This document shows positions 28,732 through 37,700 of a stretch of DNA of 64,000 bases, piece after piece (the first letter of the stretch is position 1; every line of letters begins with the position of its first letter). The DNA lies in NCBI GenBank assembly GCA_903932145.1, contig CAIZFE010000037.1, positions 1-64,000 of the forward strand. Direction: 5' to 3'. Origin of the DNA: an uncultured Rhodopila sp. (GTDB lineage Bacteria > Pseudomonadota > Alphaproteobacteria > Acetobacterales > Acetobacteraceae). Position numbers and translations under genes: made by a program. A model generated the notes under the pieces. That model saw only the letters and a list, made by a program, of their open reading frames with translations, was not told the DNA's origin and ran no database searches.

Positions 28732-29331
28732 ATGGCCGAACCACACACAAGACGGGCCGAGACCCGTCAGCGCATTCTGGGCGCGGCCGGCGATTTGTTC
28801 CGCGAACACGGTGTAGATGGTATTGGAGTAGATGCGATCATGAAGGCCGCCGGCCTCACGCACGGCGGCTTCTATCTGCACTTTTCTTCCAAGGAGGCGT
28901 TGGCGGCGGAGGTGTCCGGGTCGCTGCTAGAGAAAGCCGCTGCGAAATGGGACGCACTTAGCCGCACACCGGATCGGGAGGCGGCGCTGGAGCGTATCGT
29001 CACCCATTACTTGGATCCAACCCGTGTCGCGACCGGCCACTGCTGTCCCCTCACCATGCTCGGAACCGACGTCGCTCGGCGGGAAACATCGAAGGAGGCG
29101 GTGGGAGGGGCGTTGTGCGGCATGTTGGACGCTCTGACCCGGGTGTCGCCCGGCCGGAAGCGCCAGAAAGCCATGGCCTCGCTGTCCACCATGGTCGGCG
29201 CCGTCGTGCTGTCGCGTCTGGCTAACGATCCCGCACTGGCCGAGGCATTCCTGGAAGCCGCCGCCGCCAGCATCCTGCCCGGCAAGGCGATCAATCGTTC
29301 GATAGTGCAGGAGGAACAACAACCGGCGTGA
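28732..29331 (+). CDS. TetR-family transcriptional repressor
   Basis: 199 residues. The N-terminal HTH spans about 10-55 (RQRILGAAGDLFREHG, then IMKAAGLTHGGFYLHFSSKEAL), with a ligand-binding helical domain after it. The start at 28732 follows AGGCAGGG; upstream in-frame ATGs at 28660 and 28702 lie within the operator region and are unlikely. Divergence from the MFS gene with two shared palindromes indicates ligand-responsive control of that exporter or importer and of itself. Inducer unknown; Cys-Cys in GHCCPLTMLG is notable, as some NemR-like members sense electrophiles through cysteines (inference). Confidence 0.88.
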   Translation: MAEPHTRRAETRQRILGAAGDLFREHGVDGIGVDAIMKAAGLTHGGFYLHFSSKEALAAEVSGSLLEKAAAKWDALSRTPDREAALERIVTHYLDPTRVATGHCCPLTMLGTDVARRETSKEAVGGALCGMLDALTRVSPGRKRQKAMASLSTMVGAVVLSRLANDPALAEAFLEAAAASILPGKAINRSIVQEEQQPA

Positions 29332-29387
29332 CTGGTCTCGCCCGTGTCGAGTCCCAATGTCCTGGCTTCAGGATTGGAATTTTTGGT

Positions 29388-29933
29388 ATGCGCGCGCTGA
29401 TATCGATTTTGCTTCTGTCCGCCTGTGCGACGCTGCCGGCGACGCAGCAAACCCCGTTCCTGCCGCCGAGCACGTTCGGCATATATGAGGACAATGACAC
29501 CGGCGCCATCAATCTGGCGTCCTGGGCGTTCGCCTCTCCGGCCAATACGCGCGGCAATCCGGTGGAGGCGGCGCGGGCGGTGATCGCACTGGAGTATCTG
29601 GCGGGCGAACTGAAAGAGAACCCGCGCTGGTTCAGCATGGACGACGCGGTCAAGCGGCGGATGGGGTTGGCGCGCGACGATTTGCGGCAGGTCCTGGGTA
29701 TCCGGCCGGATGTCCCGCCGCAGGTCGTGGTGAATACGTTGCTGGCGCTCAATGCGGATTTGTTTAGCGGCAATCAGCCGGCGGCGATGCAGGTGCTGAG
29801 TGCGCCCATTTTCATCCGGCCGCCGGAGCAGACACTTCAGGTTCTGTCGAACCTGCCATATGTGCAAGAGGCCAATCTCGCGACCTCCCGTGCCGCCGGC
29901 CAGAGTTTCCCGACTGGGGGAACCCGAGGCTGA
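29388..29933 (+). CDS. Putative lipoprotein, unknown function
   Basis: 181 residues. A short leader ends in the lipobox LLLSAC (lipidated Cys13), so the product is predicted to be membrane-anchored. The mature part has no recognised domain; it is helical with NPVEAARAVIALEYLAGEL and a GIRPDVPPQVVVNTLLALN segment. Its start lies 57 bases after the tetR stop with modest GGA spacing. An inverted repeat just downstream may act as its transcript end. Similar short lipoproteins are conserved in Acetobacteraceae, but I know no assigned function. Confidence 0.65.
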   Translation: MRALISILLLSACATLPATQQTPFLPPSTFGIYEDNDTGAINLASWAFASPANTRGNPVEAARAVIALEYLAGELKENPRWFSMDDAVKRRMGLARDDLRQVLGIRPDVPPQVVVNTLLALNADLFSGNQPAAMQVLSAPIFIRPPEQTLQVLSNLPYVQEANLATSRAAGQSFPTGGTRG

Positions 29934-29966
29934 CTCGATTTTTGGACACCCAACATCCGATACCCG

Positions 29967-30046
29967 TCGTCATGGCCCGGCTTGTCCGGGCAACCTATCG
30001 CCGCTCCTGCCGCCACAGCTGGCCCGGACAAGCCGGGCCATGACGA
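29967..30046. repeat. REP-like palindrome, type A
   Basis: The 25-nt arms at 29967-29991 and 30022-30046 (core CATGGCCCGGCTTGTCCGGGC) are perfect reverse complements around a 30-nt loop, between the lipoprotein gene and phaC. Copies of the same core appear near 46002, 49551 and 57912. It could also terminate both convergent transcripts. Confidence 0.75.
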
Positions 30047-30070
30047 GGAGGGTATTGTTGGCTGGACGCG

Positions 30071-31993
30071 TTAATTCAGCTTCACCTGCACATAGCTTCC
30101 GGGCGCGTCCTCGATCGCTGTCAGCTTGCCGTCGCCGGGTTGCCGAGCCGGGACCATGTCTTTGTCGTGAGCGAGGATCCAGCGCTGCCAGTCCGGCCAC
30201 CAGGAACCGGCCATCTCGGTCGCGCCCTGGAACCAGGAGTCCGGATCGGCCGGCAGGTCCTTATTGATCCAGTGACCGTATTTTCCACCTTCCGGCGGAT
30301 TCACGACGCCGGCGATGTGGCCCGAGGCGGCCAGGACAAAGCGCTTTTCCCCACCGAGCAACTGGGTGCCGCGATAGGTCGATTTCCACGGGGCGATGTG
30401 GTCCTCGCGGGTCGAGAGGAAATACGCCGGTGTCTGGATGTTCCCCAGGTCGATCGGCACGCCGGCCAGCTCAATGCCGTCGGGCTTCGACAGCAGGTTT
30501 TCCTGATACATCTTCCGCAGATAGAAGCTGTGCATCCGCGCCGGCATGCGGGTCGAGTCGGCGTTCCAGTACAGCAGGTCGAACGGGAAGGGGTCGTTGC
30601 CCATCAGGTAGTTGTTCACAACGAACGACCAGATCAGGTCGTTGGCCCTCAGCATATTGAAGGTGCTGGCCATCTCGGCGCCGTCGAGGTAGCCGCGCTT
30701 GTTCATCTTGTCCTCAAGCGCCTGCAACTGTTCCTCGTCAATGAACACGCCCAGTTCGCCGGCTTCCTGGAAGTCCATCATGGTCACGAAGAACGTCGCG
30801 GTCTTGATGCGGTCGTCGCCCTTCTTCGCCATGTAGGCGAGGGTAGAGGCGAGCAGCGTGCCACCCAGGCAATAGCCGATGGCGTTGACCTCGCGTTCAC
30901 CGGTGGCGGCCTCGATCGCGTCGAGCGCGGCGAGGTAGCCTTCCGTCATGTAATCCTCGAAGCCTTTTTCGGCGAGGTGTTCGTCCGGGTTCACCCACGA
31001 GATGACGAACACAGTGTGGCCTTGCGACACAGCCCACCGGACAAAACTGTTCCGCGGACGAAGATCGAGAATGTAGAACTTATTGATCCATGGCGGCCCA
31101 ATCAGCAGCGGGCGCTTGAGCACTTTGTCCGTCGCGGGCGTGTACTGAATCAACTGCATCAGGTCGTTCTGATACACCACCTTGCCGGGCGACACGCCGA
31201 TGTTCTCGCCCACCTTGAAGGCGTCGGTGTCGGTCATCTTGATGTGCAGCTTGCCCTTGCCGCGCTCCAGATCGCCCAGCAGGTTGTTCAAGCCCTTCAG
31301 CAGGTTCTCGCCGCCGGTTTCGGCCGTCTTGCGCAGGACTTCCGGATTGGTCAGCAGGAAGTTCGACGGACTCATCGCATCGATGAACTGGCGCGAGTAG
31401 AAATCGACTTTTTGCGCCGTCTTGTCGTCCAGTCCGTCCACATGGGTCACCACGTTTTGCACGTAGCGGGCGGACAGCAGGTAGGACTGCTTAATAAAGT
31501 CGAAGACCTCGTTTTCTTTCCAGGCTTCGTCCTTGAAGCGCCGGTCGGTGGTGGCCGGTCCAATCACCGGTTCGGAGTCGATGCCCATGATCCGGCGCGT
31601 GGTGTTCTGCCACAGCGTCACATAGTCCTGCCAAAACCCGAGTTGCGCCTGCATCAACCGGGCGGGATTGGCCATCAGGCGCGTCGTCATCTCCATGAAG
31701 GCTCGGCCGATGTTCAGCGGATCGCGGGATTTTTCTTCCTGCGACTGGCGCTTGAGCCATTCGCCGACCAGCCGTTGCGAGCGTTCGGCGATATCGGCCA
31801 TGGAGCGGCCGACCACGGTGGGATCGGGCATCTTGAACGCAACTGCGTCCGGAACCGCGGGTGCGGGTGGCGGGGGAGGAGGAGCGGACTGCACGGGCTT
31901 CTCAGCCGGGGCCGTTTGAACGTCCGGAGCGGCGTCCCGGGGCGGGACCGCGGATTTTTTGGCCGAAGCCGCCGTCTTATTATGCGAAGCCAT
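30071..31993 (-). CDS. phaC: Class I poly(3-hydroxyalkanoate) synthase PhaC
   Basis: 640 residues. Polymerises (R)-3-hydroxyacyl-CoA into storage polyester at the granule surface. The PhaC N-terminal domain runs from about 95; the alpha/beta-hydrolase domain has the lipase-like box GYCLGG with nucleophile Cys375, the catalytic Asp in EDHIAPW and His in SGHIAGVVNPP. The first 55 residues are a Lys/Ala then Pro-rich extension (a PPPPPPAPAVP run), longer than in Cupriavidus PhaC and probably disordered. ATG 31993 follows AAGGATG. It is divergent from the OmpA-like lipoprotein gene with 70 bases between. No phaA, phaB or phasin gene lies here. Confidence 0.96.
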   Translation of the reverse strand: MASHNKTAASAKKSAVPPRDAAPDVQTAPAEKPVQSAPPPPPPAPAVPDAVAFKMPDPTVVGRSMADIAERSQRLVGEWLKRQSQEEKSRDPLNIGRAFMEMTTRLMANPARLMQAQLGFWQDYVTLWQNTTRRIMGIDSEPVIGPATTDRRFKDEAWKENEVFDFIKQSYLLSARYVQNVVTHVDGLDDKTAQKVDFYSRQFIDAMSPSNFLLTNPEVLRKTAETGGENLLKGLNNLLGDLERGKGKLHIKMTDTDAFKVGENIGVSPGKVVYQNDLMQLIQYTPATDKVLKRPLLIGPPWINKFYILDLRPRNSFVRWAVSQGHTVFVISWVNPDEHLAEKGFEDYMTEGYLAALDAIEAATGEREVNAIGYCLGGTLLASTLAYMAKKGDDRIKTATFFVTMMDFQEAGELGVFIDEEQLQALEDKMNKRGYLDGAEMASTFNMLRANDLIWSFVVNNYLMGNDPFPFDLLYWNADSTRMPARMHSFYLRKMYQENLLSKPDGIELAGVPIDLGNIQTPAYFLSTREDHIAPWKSTYRGTQLLGGEKRFVLAASGHIAGVVNPPEGGKYGHWINKDLPADPDSWFQGATEMAGSWWPDWQRWILAHDKDMVPARQPGDGKLTAIEDAPGSYVQVKLN

Positions 31994-32063
31994 AGAGACA
32001 TCCTTTGCGTCGGCGACACCAGCGGCTACACAGGCCACCGGTAGCGGAGAGCGGAACCAACAT

Positions 32064-33071
32064 ATGGTGGTCAACGAAACAGGCGCGCAAGCTAGTTGTG
32101 CGAAAAAACCCCGGCAAGCCTCAGTACGAGGGTCTGCTATGTTGGTGATGGCGGGCTGCGTTCTGTCCGGATGCTCGACGCTGTCGTCGATGAACCCGGT
32201 GAACTGGTGGCATCGTGAGGAGGGCGGCAAGATCGCCGAACAACGTCCGACTCCACCGGGCGCGGACCAGCCGTACCCCAGTATCTCGACAGTCCCGGCC
32301 AAACCGGCGGCACCGGACCAGGACGCATTGAAAAAGCTCACGGATTCGTTGATCGCTGACCGTACGAATGCGCAGCACGCGGCGCAGTCGGCGCCGCTGG
32401 CGGACCCGTCGTCACCCTCCGCTTCGCCCGGTTTGTTCGGGGTGGGGACTGCCCCGCCGCCCCCGCCGGCCATTGCCGCGCCGCCTGCCGCGGCCAGTTC
32501 CGGTGGCGGTTCGGCGGGACCATCGGCGGCGAGCGCTTCCATGCCGGCGGTTACCGCGCCGGTGGCGCCGCCATCAGCCGCCCCGCGCAAAATTGTCCAA
32601 AGCGCACCGCTGGAGGCACCGGCATCGTCCGGCGCAGCCCCCGCGGCTCCAACTCCGGCCGTCACGGCGGCAGCCGGTCCCCAACCGGACCTGCCAGCCG
32701 CTGCCCCGCCGCGTCCGGCCGCGGCCGGTGCACCGCCTCCCGCACCGGTTGTGCCGACTCCGATGCCGGCGCCCCCGGCCGGTTCGGCCGCGACGATTGT
32801 GTTCCTGGAGAAGGCGTCCAATCTGTCGCAGCCTGCCACCGATGAAGTCAAAGCCTTCGCCGCCAAACGCGGCAATGGCACGATCGTCGTGACGGGGTAT
32901 GGCGACTCGACATCCAGCGATCCGGACGCCCAATCGGCTGCCCTGAACCTCGGTTTGTCCCGAGCTCAGTCGATCGTCGATGCGCTGAAGGCGGACGGCG
33001 TTCCCGGTACTGCCATCCGGGTGAGTGCCGAAGCTTCCGGTCGCGGTGCGTCGCTGAATTTGCTACCCTAA
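32064..33071 (+). CDS. OmpA-like domain lipoprotein with long Pro/Ala linker
   Basis: 335 residues. A leader with lipobox VLSGC (lipidated Cys37) is followed by a 180-residue Ala/Pro-rich linker, then a C-terminal OmpA-like peptidoglycan-associating fold (about 250-335: FLEKASNLSQPATDEVKAF, IVVTGYGDS, LGLSRAQSIVDALKADGV). Such proteins tether the outer membrane to the cell wall or serve as assembly factors. The N-terminal 36 residues are long and basic for a lipoprotein leader; ATG at 32139 (MLVMAGCVLSGC) gives a standard 12-residue leader and may be the true start. Divergent from phaC. Confidence 0.78.
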   Translation: MVVNETGAQASCAKKPRQASVRGSAMLVMAGCVLSGCSTLSSMNPVNWWHREEGGKIAEQRPTPPGADQPYPSISTVPAKPAAPDQDALKKLTDSLIADRTNAQHAAQSAPLADPSSPSASPGLFGVGTAPPPPPAIAAPPAAASSGGGSAGPSAASASMPAVTAPVAPPSAAPRKIVQSAPLEAPASSGAAPAAPTPAVTAAAGPQPDLPAAAPPRPAAAGAPPPAPVVPTPMPAPPAGSAATIVFLEKASNLSQPATDEVKAFAAKRGNGTIVVTGYGDSTSSDPDAQSAALNLGLSRAQSIVDALKADGVPGTAIRVSAEASGRGASLNLLP

Positions 33072-33099
33072 TATCTTCGAAACCCCGAAAGGCCTGTCC

Positions 33100-34332
33100 A
33101 TGAGTTCCGATCTCTCCGGCGAGTTCCATCGCATCCGCCGTCTGCCGCCGTATGTCTTCGCCGAAGTCAACACGGCAAAGGCAAAGGCTCGCGGCGCCGG
33201 GGAGGACATTATCGACCTCGGCATGGGCAATCCCGACAGCCCGACTCCGCCGCATATCGTCGCCAAACTGATCGAGACGGTGCAGGACCCGCGGTCTCAC
33301 CGGTACTCCGTCAGCAAGGGCATCCCCGGACTGCGGCGGGCTTTGGCGGCCTATTATGAGCGTCGTTTCCAGGTTCATCTGGACCCGGAGACCGAAGTGG
33401 TCGCCACCCTGGGGTCGAAGGAAGGCCTCGCCAATCTGGCGTCGGCGATCACCAGTCCCGGCGATACGATCCTGGTGCCGAACCCGTCCTACCCGATCCA
33501 TCAGTTCGGCTTCATCATCGCCGGTGCCGGCGTACGGAGCGTGCCCGCAAAGCCGGATGAAGACATGTTGCGGGCGCTGGATCGCGCGGTGCGGCACTCG
33601 GTGCCGAAGCCGACCGCGTTGATCGTCAATTTTCCGTCCAATCCAACGGCTTATTTGGCTGACCTGGATTTCTACAAAGAGATCGTGGCGTTCGCCCGCA
33701 AGCACGAGATCTGGGTTATGTCGGATCTCGCCTATGCTGAAATTTACTTTGGCGACAACATTCCGCCGTCGATCCTGCAGGTGCCCGGCGCCAAGGACAT
33801 CGCGGTGGAGTTCACCTCGCTGTCCAAGACTTACTCGATGCCAGGCTGGCGGATGGGTTTCGCGGCCGGCAATCCGCGGTTGATCAACGCGCTGACGCGG
33901 ATGAAGTCGTACCTGGATTACGGCGCCTTCACGCCCATCCAGGTGGCGGCGGCGACGGCGCTGACCGGTCCGCAGGAGTGTGTGGAGCAGATGCGCACCC
34001 TGTATCGCGAACGCCGCGACGTGCTGATCAAGGGTTTGGTGTCGGCTGGCTGGGATATGCCCAGCCCGGAAGGTTCGATGTTCGCCTGGGCGCCGATTCC
34101 GCCGAAATATGCTCATTTGGGCAGTGTCGAGTTCTCCAAGTTGTTGCTGGACCGCGCCAAGGTCGCGGTGGCTCCCGGACTTGGCTTTGGCGAGTATGGC
34201 GAGGGTTTCGTCCGCATCGCGCTGGTGGAAAACACCCATCGGCTGCGTCAGGCGGTGCGCAATATCAAAGGCTTCCTGCAAACCGACTCCAACGTCGCCG
34301 AATCCGTCCTGTCCGAGGTATCCGCCCCATGA
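33100..34332 (+). CDS. PLP-dependent aminotransferase, AlaC-like
   Basis: 410 residues, fold-type I class I/II aminotransferase. Landmarks: IDLGMGNPDSPTPPHIV, NPSYPIHQ, NFPSNPTA, SDLAYAEIYFG and the PLP Lys in SLSKTYSMPGWRMGF. The LP-PYVFAEV N-terminus and overall pattern fit the AlaC/LL-DAP aminotransferase-like group, so alanine formation from pyruvate and glutamate is the best guess. The ATGA overlap with homoserine dehydrogenase and this pairing indicate a role in aspartate-family amino-acid synthesis (context inference). AAGG precedes the ATG. Confidence 0.88.
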   Translation: MSSDLSGEFHRIRRLPPYVFAEVNTAKAKARGAGEDIIDLGMGNPDSPTPPHIVAKLIETVQDPRSHRYSVSKGIPGLRRALAAYYERRFQVHLDPETEVVATLGSKEGLANLASAITSPGDTILVPNPSYPIHQFGFIIAGAGVRSVPAKPDEDMLRALDRAVRHSVPKPTALIVNFPSNPTAYLADLDFYKEIVAFARKHEIWVMSDLAYAEIYFGDNIPPSILQVPGAKDIAVEFTSLSKTYSMPGWRMGFAAGNPRLINALTRMKSYLDYGAFTPIQVAAATALTGPQECVEQMRTLYRERRDVLIKGLVSAGWDMPSPEGSMFAWAPIPPKYAHLGSVEFSKLLLDRAKVAVAPGLGFGEYGEGFVRIALVENTHRLRQAVRNIKGFLQTDSNVAESVLSEVSAP

Positions 34333-35621
34333 GCCGGCCATTATCTGTTGGAGTCGCCGGGCTGGGTACAGTCGGCGGCGGCGTCCTGAAGATGCTGCGC
34401 GACAATGCCGACATCGTGACCGCCCGGGCCGGGCGCCCGATCGCGGTGACGGCCGTCTCGGCGCGGGATCGGTCGAGGGATCGTGGCTTTCCCGTCACAG
34501 GTTTGCGTTGGTACGAGGACCCGGTGGCATTGGCCTCCGACCCGGCTGTGGATGTGGTTGTCGAGCTGATTGGTGGCTCCGAGGGGCCTGCTCGTGCGTT
34601 GGCGGAGGCGGCGATTGCTGCCGGCAAACCCTTTGTGACGGCGAATAAGGCGTTGCTGGCGGTGCATGGCGCCGAACTGGCGGTCGCGGCCGAAGAGCGT
34701 GGCGTGCCGTTGGGGTTTGAGGCGGCTGTGGCCGGTGGCATTCCGGTCATCAAGGCGCTGCGGGAAGGCCTGTCGGGCAACCGCATCAGCGCCGTCGCCG
34801 GCATCCTGAACGGCACCTGCAACTACATCCTGACGCAGATGCGCGAGCGCGGGCGGGAATTTGCCGACGTGCTCGCCGACGCCCAGAAGCTGGGCTACGC
34901 CGAGGCTGATCCCAGCTTTGACATCGACGGCATCGACGCGGCGCACAAGCTGGCGATCCTGGCCGCACTGGCATTCGGCCGGCCGGTCGCGTTCGATCAT
35001 GTGCATGTCGAGGGTATCCGCCGCATCTCCGCCGTGGATATCGCGTTCGCCACCGAACTTGGTTACCGCATTAAACTGCTGGGGATCGCCCGCCAGACCG
35101 ATGCCGGCATCGAAACCCGCGTGCATCCTTGCATGGTCCCCCAATCCGCGCCGATCGCTCGGGTGGACGGTGTGTTCAACGCCGTTGTGGCTGAGGGCGA
35201 TTTCGTCGGCCGGGTGATGTTGGAAGGCCGCGGGGCCGGGGCCGGGCCGACCGCGTCCGCCGTGGTGGCCGATCTGATCGATATCGCACGGAACCGGACG
35301 ACTCCGGTTTGGGGCGCTGCCGGCGCGTCGCTGTCCAGTGCGCCGTCCGTGCCCATGAGTGCGCATGTCGGGCCGTATTACCTGCGGCTGATGGTCGTGG
35401 ACCGGCCGGGCGTGATCGCTGACGTAACCGCGATCCTGCGGGATATGGGCGTGTCGCTGGAATCGATGCTGCAACGCGGCCGCAGCCCCGGCGAGGCCGT
35501 GCCGGTGGTGCTGGTCACGCACGAAACCCGCGAAAGTGCCATGCGAGAGGCGCTGGACCGGATCGGCGCGCTGCCGACGGTGATGGAAGAACCGACTGTA
35601 ATCCGGATCGAGGCGGGCTAA
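34329..35621 (+). CDS. hom: Homoserine dehydrogenase
   Basis: 430 residues. Catalyses NAD(P)H reduction of aspartate semialdehyde to homoserine, the branch to threonine and methionine. N-terminal GLGTVGGG nucleotide motif, VTANKALLA, GGIPVIKALREGLSGN, GILNGTCNYIL and DPSFDIDGIDAAHKLAIL form the catalytic domain. The C-terminal ACT domain (YYLRLMVVDRPGVIADVT) suggests threonine feedback. The start overlaps the aminotransferase stop (ATGA), so the two are co-translated. No thrB or thrC is in the window. Confidence 0.95.
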   Translation: MSRPLSVGVAGLGTVGGGVLKMLRDNADIVTARAGRPIAVTAVSARDRSRDRGFPVTGLRWYEDPVALASDPAVDVVVELIGGSEGPARALAEAAIAAGKPFVTANKALLAVHGAELAVAAEERGVPLGFEAAVAGGIPVIKALREGLSGNRISAVAGILNGTCNYILTQMRERGREFADVLADAQKLGYAEADPSFDIDGIDAAHKLAILAALAFGRPVAFDHVHVEGIRRISAVDIAFATELGYRIKLLGIARQTDAGIETRVHPCMVPQSAPIARVDGVFNAVVAEGDFVGRVMLEGRGAGAGPTASAVVADLIDIARNRTTPVWGAAGASLSSAPSVPMSAHVGPYYLRLMVVDRPGVIADVTAILRDMGVSLESMLQRGRSPGEAVPVVLVTHETRESAMREALDRIGALPTVMEEPTVIRIEAG

Positions 35622-35661
35622 TCGCAAGCGAAAATCGGGCTTGATTATGGGGCACCTGACG

Positions 35662-35690
35662 CCCATTTTGGTCGTTCTGACCAGAATGGG
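35662..35690. promoter_or_regulatory. Operator-like palindrome upstream of phd-vapC
   Basis: CCCATTTTGGTC - GTTCT - GACCAGAATGGG: 12-bp arms with one mismatch, ending 8 bases before the antitoxin ATG at 35699. Antitoxin-toxin complexes of this type normally repress their own operon through such a site. Confidence 0.6.
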
Positions 35691-35698
35691 TTGGTGCA

Positions 35699-35998
35699 AT
35701 GGCCACGCGCTCAACAAAACCGCCTCGGAAGACAACGGGTCAAGCCGCAACCTGGACGTTGCAGGATGCCAAGGCACGCCTGAGTGAGGTTTTGCGGCGG
35801 GCGCGAACTGAGGGGCCGCAGCATGTTACCGTTCATGGGCGCGAAGAAGCTGTTGTGTTGTCGGCGGACGAATTCCGGACCCTTCGGGGTAACCTGACGG
35901 GGCAGGCGCTGATTGATGCGCTTCGGGCCTGTCCATACCCTGACCTGGATCTGGATTTGCCATCGGAACGGACGCCCGCGCGCGCGGTCGATTTATGA
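35699..35998 (+). CDS. Phd/YefM-family antitoxin
   Basis: 99 residues. A basic start, then the Phd/YefM DNA-binding fold (WTLQDAKARLSEVLRRA, QHVTVHGREEAVVLSADEF) and an acidic C-terminal tail (YPDLDLDLPSERTP) that should mask the toxin. It overlaps the PIN toxin by 4 bases (ATGA). No AGGAGG is evident before the ATG; the operator-like palindrome occupies that position. A Phd antitoxin with a VapC/FitB-type toxin is a common combination. Confidence 0.88.
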   Translation: MATRSTKPPRKTTGQAATWTLQDAKARLSEVLRRARTEGPQHVTVHGREEAVVLSADEFRTLRGNLTGQALIDALRACPYPDLDLDLPSERTPARAVDL

Positions 35999-36432
35999 AC
36001 GGATGGCTCCTGGACACCAATATTTTGTCGGAGATGATCAAACCCCGGCCGGAGCCGAAAACGGTTCGATTTATTGCCAGCCAGCCGCTGGACCGCCTGT
36101 TTATCAGTGTCGTGACGATCGCGGAAATCAGATACGGAATTGAAAAGGTGACCGCAGCCGCGCGCCGGACCGAATTGAATGACTGGCTCGCGCACCGGGT
36201 TCGTCCGATGTTCGTCAATCGTGTGCTGCCGATCGGGGAGGATGTCATGCTGAAATGGAGGCTCCTGCTCGAAGCGGGGCGTCTGGCTCGGCATACGTTT
36301 CCCCAGCCCGACCTGCTCATCGCGGCAACGGCTGTTTTGAACGGATTGACGATCGTGACACGCAACACCCGCGATTTCGATCTGGCGCGGGTCCCGGTGT
36401 TCAATCCGTGGACCGATCCATTAACGGGTTGA
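35995..36432 (+). CDS. VapC/FitB-type PIN-domain ribonuclease toxin
   Basis: 145 residues. PIN-domain acidic residues Asp7 (LLDTNILSE), Glu44 (TIAEIRYGIEK) and Asp106 (QPDLLIAATA), with NTRDFD near the C-terminus. These bind Mg2+ for RNA cleavage; VapC toxins usually cut tRNA or rRNA. The start overlaps the antitoxin stop. The FitB-like IAEIRYG and NPWTDP end place it in that subgroup. All core residues are intact, so the toxin looks active. Confidence 0.9.
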   Translation: MNGWLLDTNILSEMIKPRPEPKTVRFIASQPLDRLFISVVTIAEIRYGIEKVTAAARRTELNDWLAHRVRPMFVNRVLPIGEDVMLKWRLLLEAGRLARHTFPQPDLLIAATAVLNGLTIVTRNTRDFDLARVPVFNPWTDPLTG

Positions 36433-36532
36433 AGTGGGCCACGGATATCGCCGGACGATTTGGCATGAGTCCCGGACATTTGCGCTTCCGCCCGCCCCGT
36501 TTACACTCGCCCAAAAGCGAGGAATCGGGACC

Positions 36533-37699
36533 ATGGACTTTCAAATCAACGCCCAGCAGCGGGACATGATCGCTTCGGTGCGGTCGCTCGCGCAGACCGA
36601 GTTCAAGGCCAACGCCATGCGCTGGATGGACGGCACCTTCCCCTGGGAAAACATGAAGAAGCTCGCCGATCTCGGCGTGCTGGGAATGTCGGTGCCCGAG
36701 GAATACGGCGGCCTCGGCCTCCCGATCCTGGATACCGCGCTGATCCTGGAGGAGATCGCCAAGGTCGATTACGTCACCGCCATGGCTGTCCTGGGCGAGG
36801 CCGGCGTCCAGACCCGCGTCATCGCCCGTTACGCTCCGGAGTCGATCCGTCAGCGTATCCTGCCCCAGGTGGTCAGTGGTGAATGCATCCTGGCGGTCTG
36901 CATGACCGAACCCCACGCCGGCACCGACGTCGCCAATTACCGCACCAACGCCCGTATCGTGAACGACCGCGTCATCCTGAAGGGCACCAAGACCCTGATC
37001 AGCCGAGCCCGTGAGGCCGGCATGTTCGTGGTGTTCACCCGGGTGGACGGCAAACCGGGCCGGGAAGGGATCGGCTGCGTTCTGGTTGAGCCCAGCACGC
37101 CGGGCTTCGAAGTCACGGGTACCTATCACACGATGGGCGGCGAGAATCTGCATGAAATCCAGTTCAACGACTGCGAACTCCCGTTGGAGAACCTGGTCAT
37201 CCGCGAGGATGGATTTAGGAAACTTATCACAGCATTCAATACCCAACGATGCCTGAATCCCGCCATCTCGCTCGGTTTGGCTGAGGGCGCATTCGATGAG
37301 GCAGTGAACTATGTCCGCGAACGCACCATTTTCAACAAGCCGATCGCCGACTTCCAGGGCATTCGCTGGAAGCTGGCGGACATGTTCAAGGACATCGAAG
37401 CCGGGCGGGGGCTGCTGTATCGCGCCTGCCTGACCGCCAATCCGTTCCCCGATCCGTTCATGGCGGCGGCGGCCAAAATATTTTGCAACGAGATGTCGTT
37501 GCGGGTGACAACCGAAGCCGTGCAGGTCCACGGCGGCTTCGGTTTCACCGACGAATACCCGGTGTCGCGGTTCTATCGTGGCGCCCGGTACGGCTCGATC
37601 GGCGGCGGCGCGTCGGAGACATTGCGCGATCTGATCGGCAAGAAGATCGTCGGTGAGTTCGATGTCGCGGACGGCATCATGGGGCTGGGGACGTTCTGA
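36533..37699 (+). CDS. Acyl-CoA dehydrogenase
   Basis: 388 residues. FAD-dependent alpha,beta-dehydrogenation of an acyl-CoA. Landmarks: VPEEYGGLGLP, CMTEPHAGTDVA, KGTKTLISRA, the AVQVHGGFGFTDEYPVSRFYRGAR block and a C-terminal GGGASETLRDLIGKKI in place of the more usual EGTSEIQ. ATG 36533 follows GAGG. The CoA-transferase gene begins one base after its stop, indicating an operon with it and the SMP-30 protein. Chain length or branching preference cannot be read. Electrons would pass to ETF. Confidence 0.92.
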   Translation: MDFQINAQQRDMIASVRSLAQTEFKANAMRWMDGTFPWENMKKLADLGVLGMSVPEEYGGLGLPILDTALILEEIAKVDYVTAMAVLGEAGVQTRVIARYAPESIRQRILPQVVSGECILAVCMTEPHAGTDVANYRTNARIVNDRVILKGTKTLISRAREAGMFVVFTRVDGKPGREGIGCVLVEPSTPGFEVTGTYHTMGGENLHEIQFNDCELPLENLVIREDGFRKLITAFNTQRCLNPAISLGLAEGAFDEAVNYVRERTIFNKPIADFQGIRWKLADMFKDIEAGRGLLYRACLTANPFPDPFMAAAAKIFCNEMSLRVTTEAVQVHGGFGFTDEYPVSRFYRGARYGSIGGGASETLRDLIGKKIVGEFDVADGIMGLGTF

Positions 37700-37700
37700 C

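Noticed and set aside
30140-32044. 634-codon rightward frame
   Set aside because: Antisense to phaC; the PhaC protein is unmistakable on the other strand.
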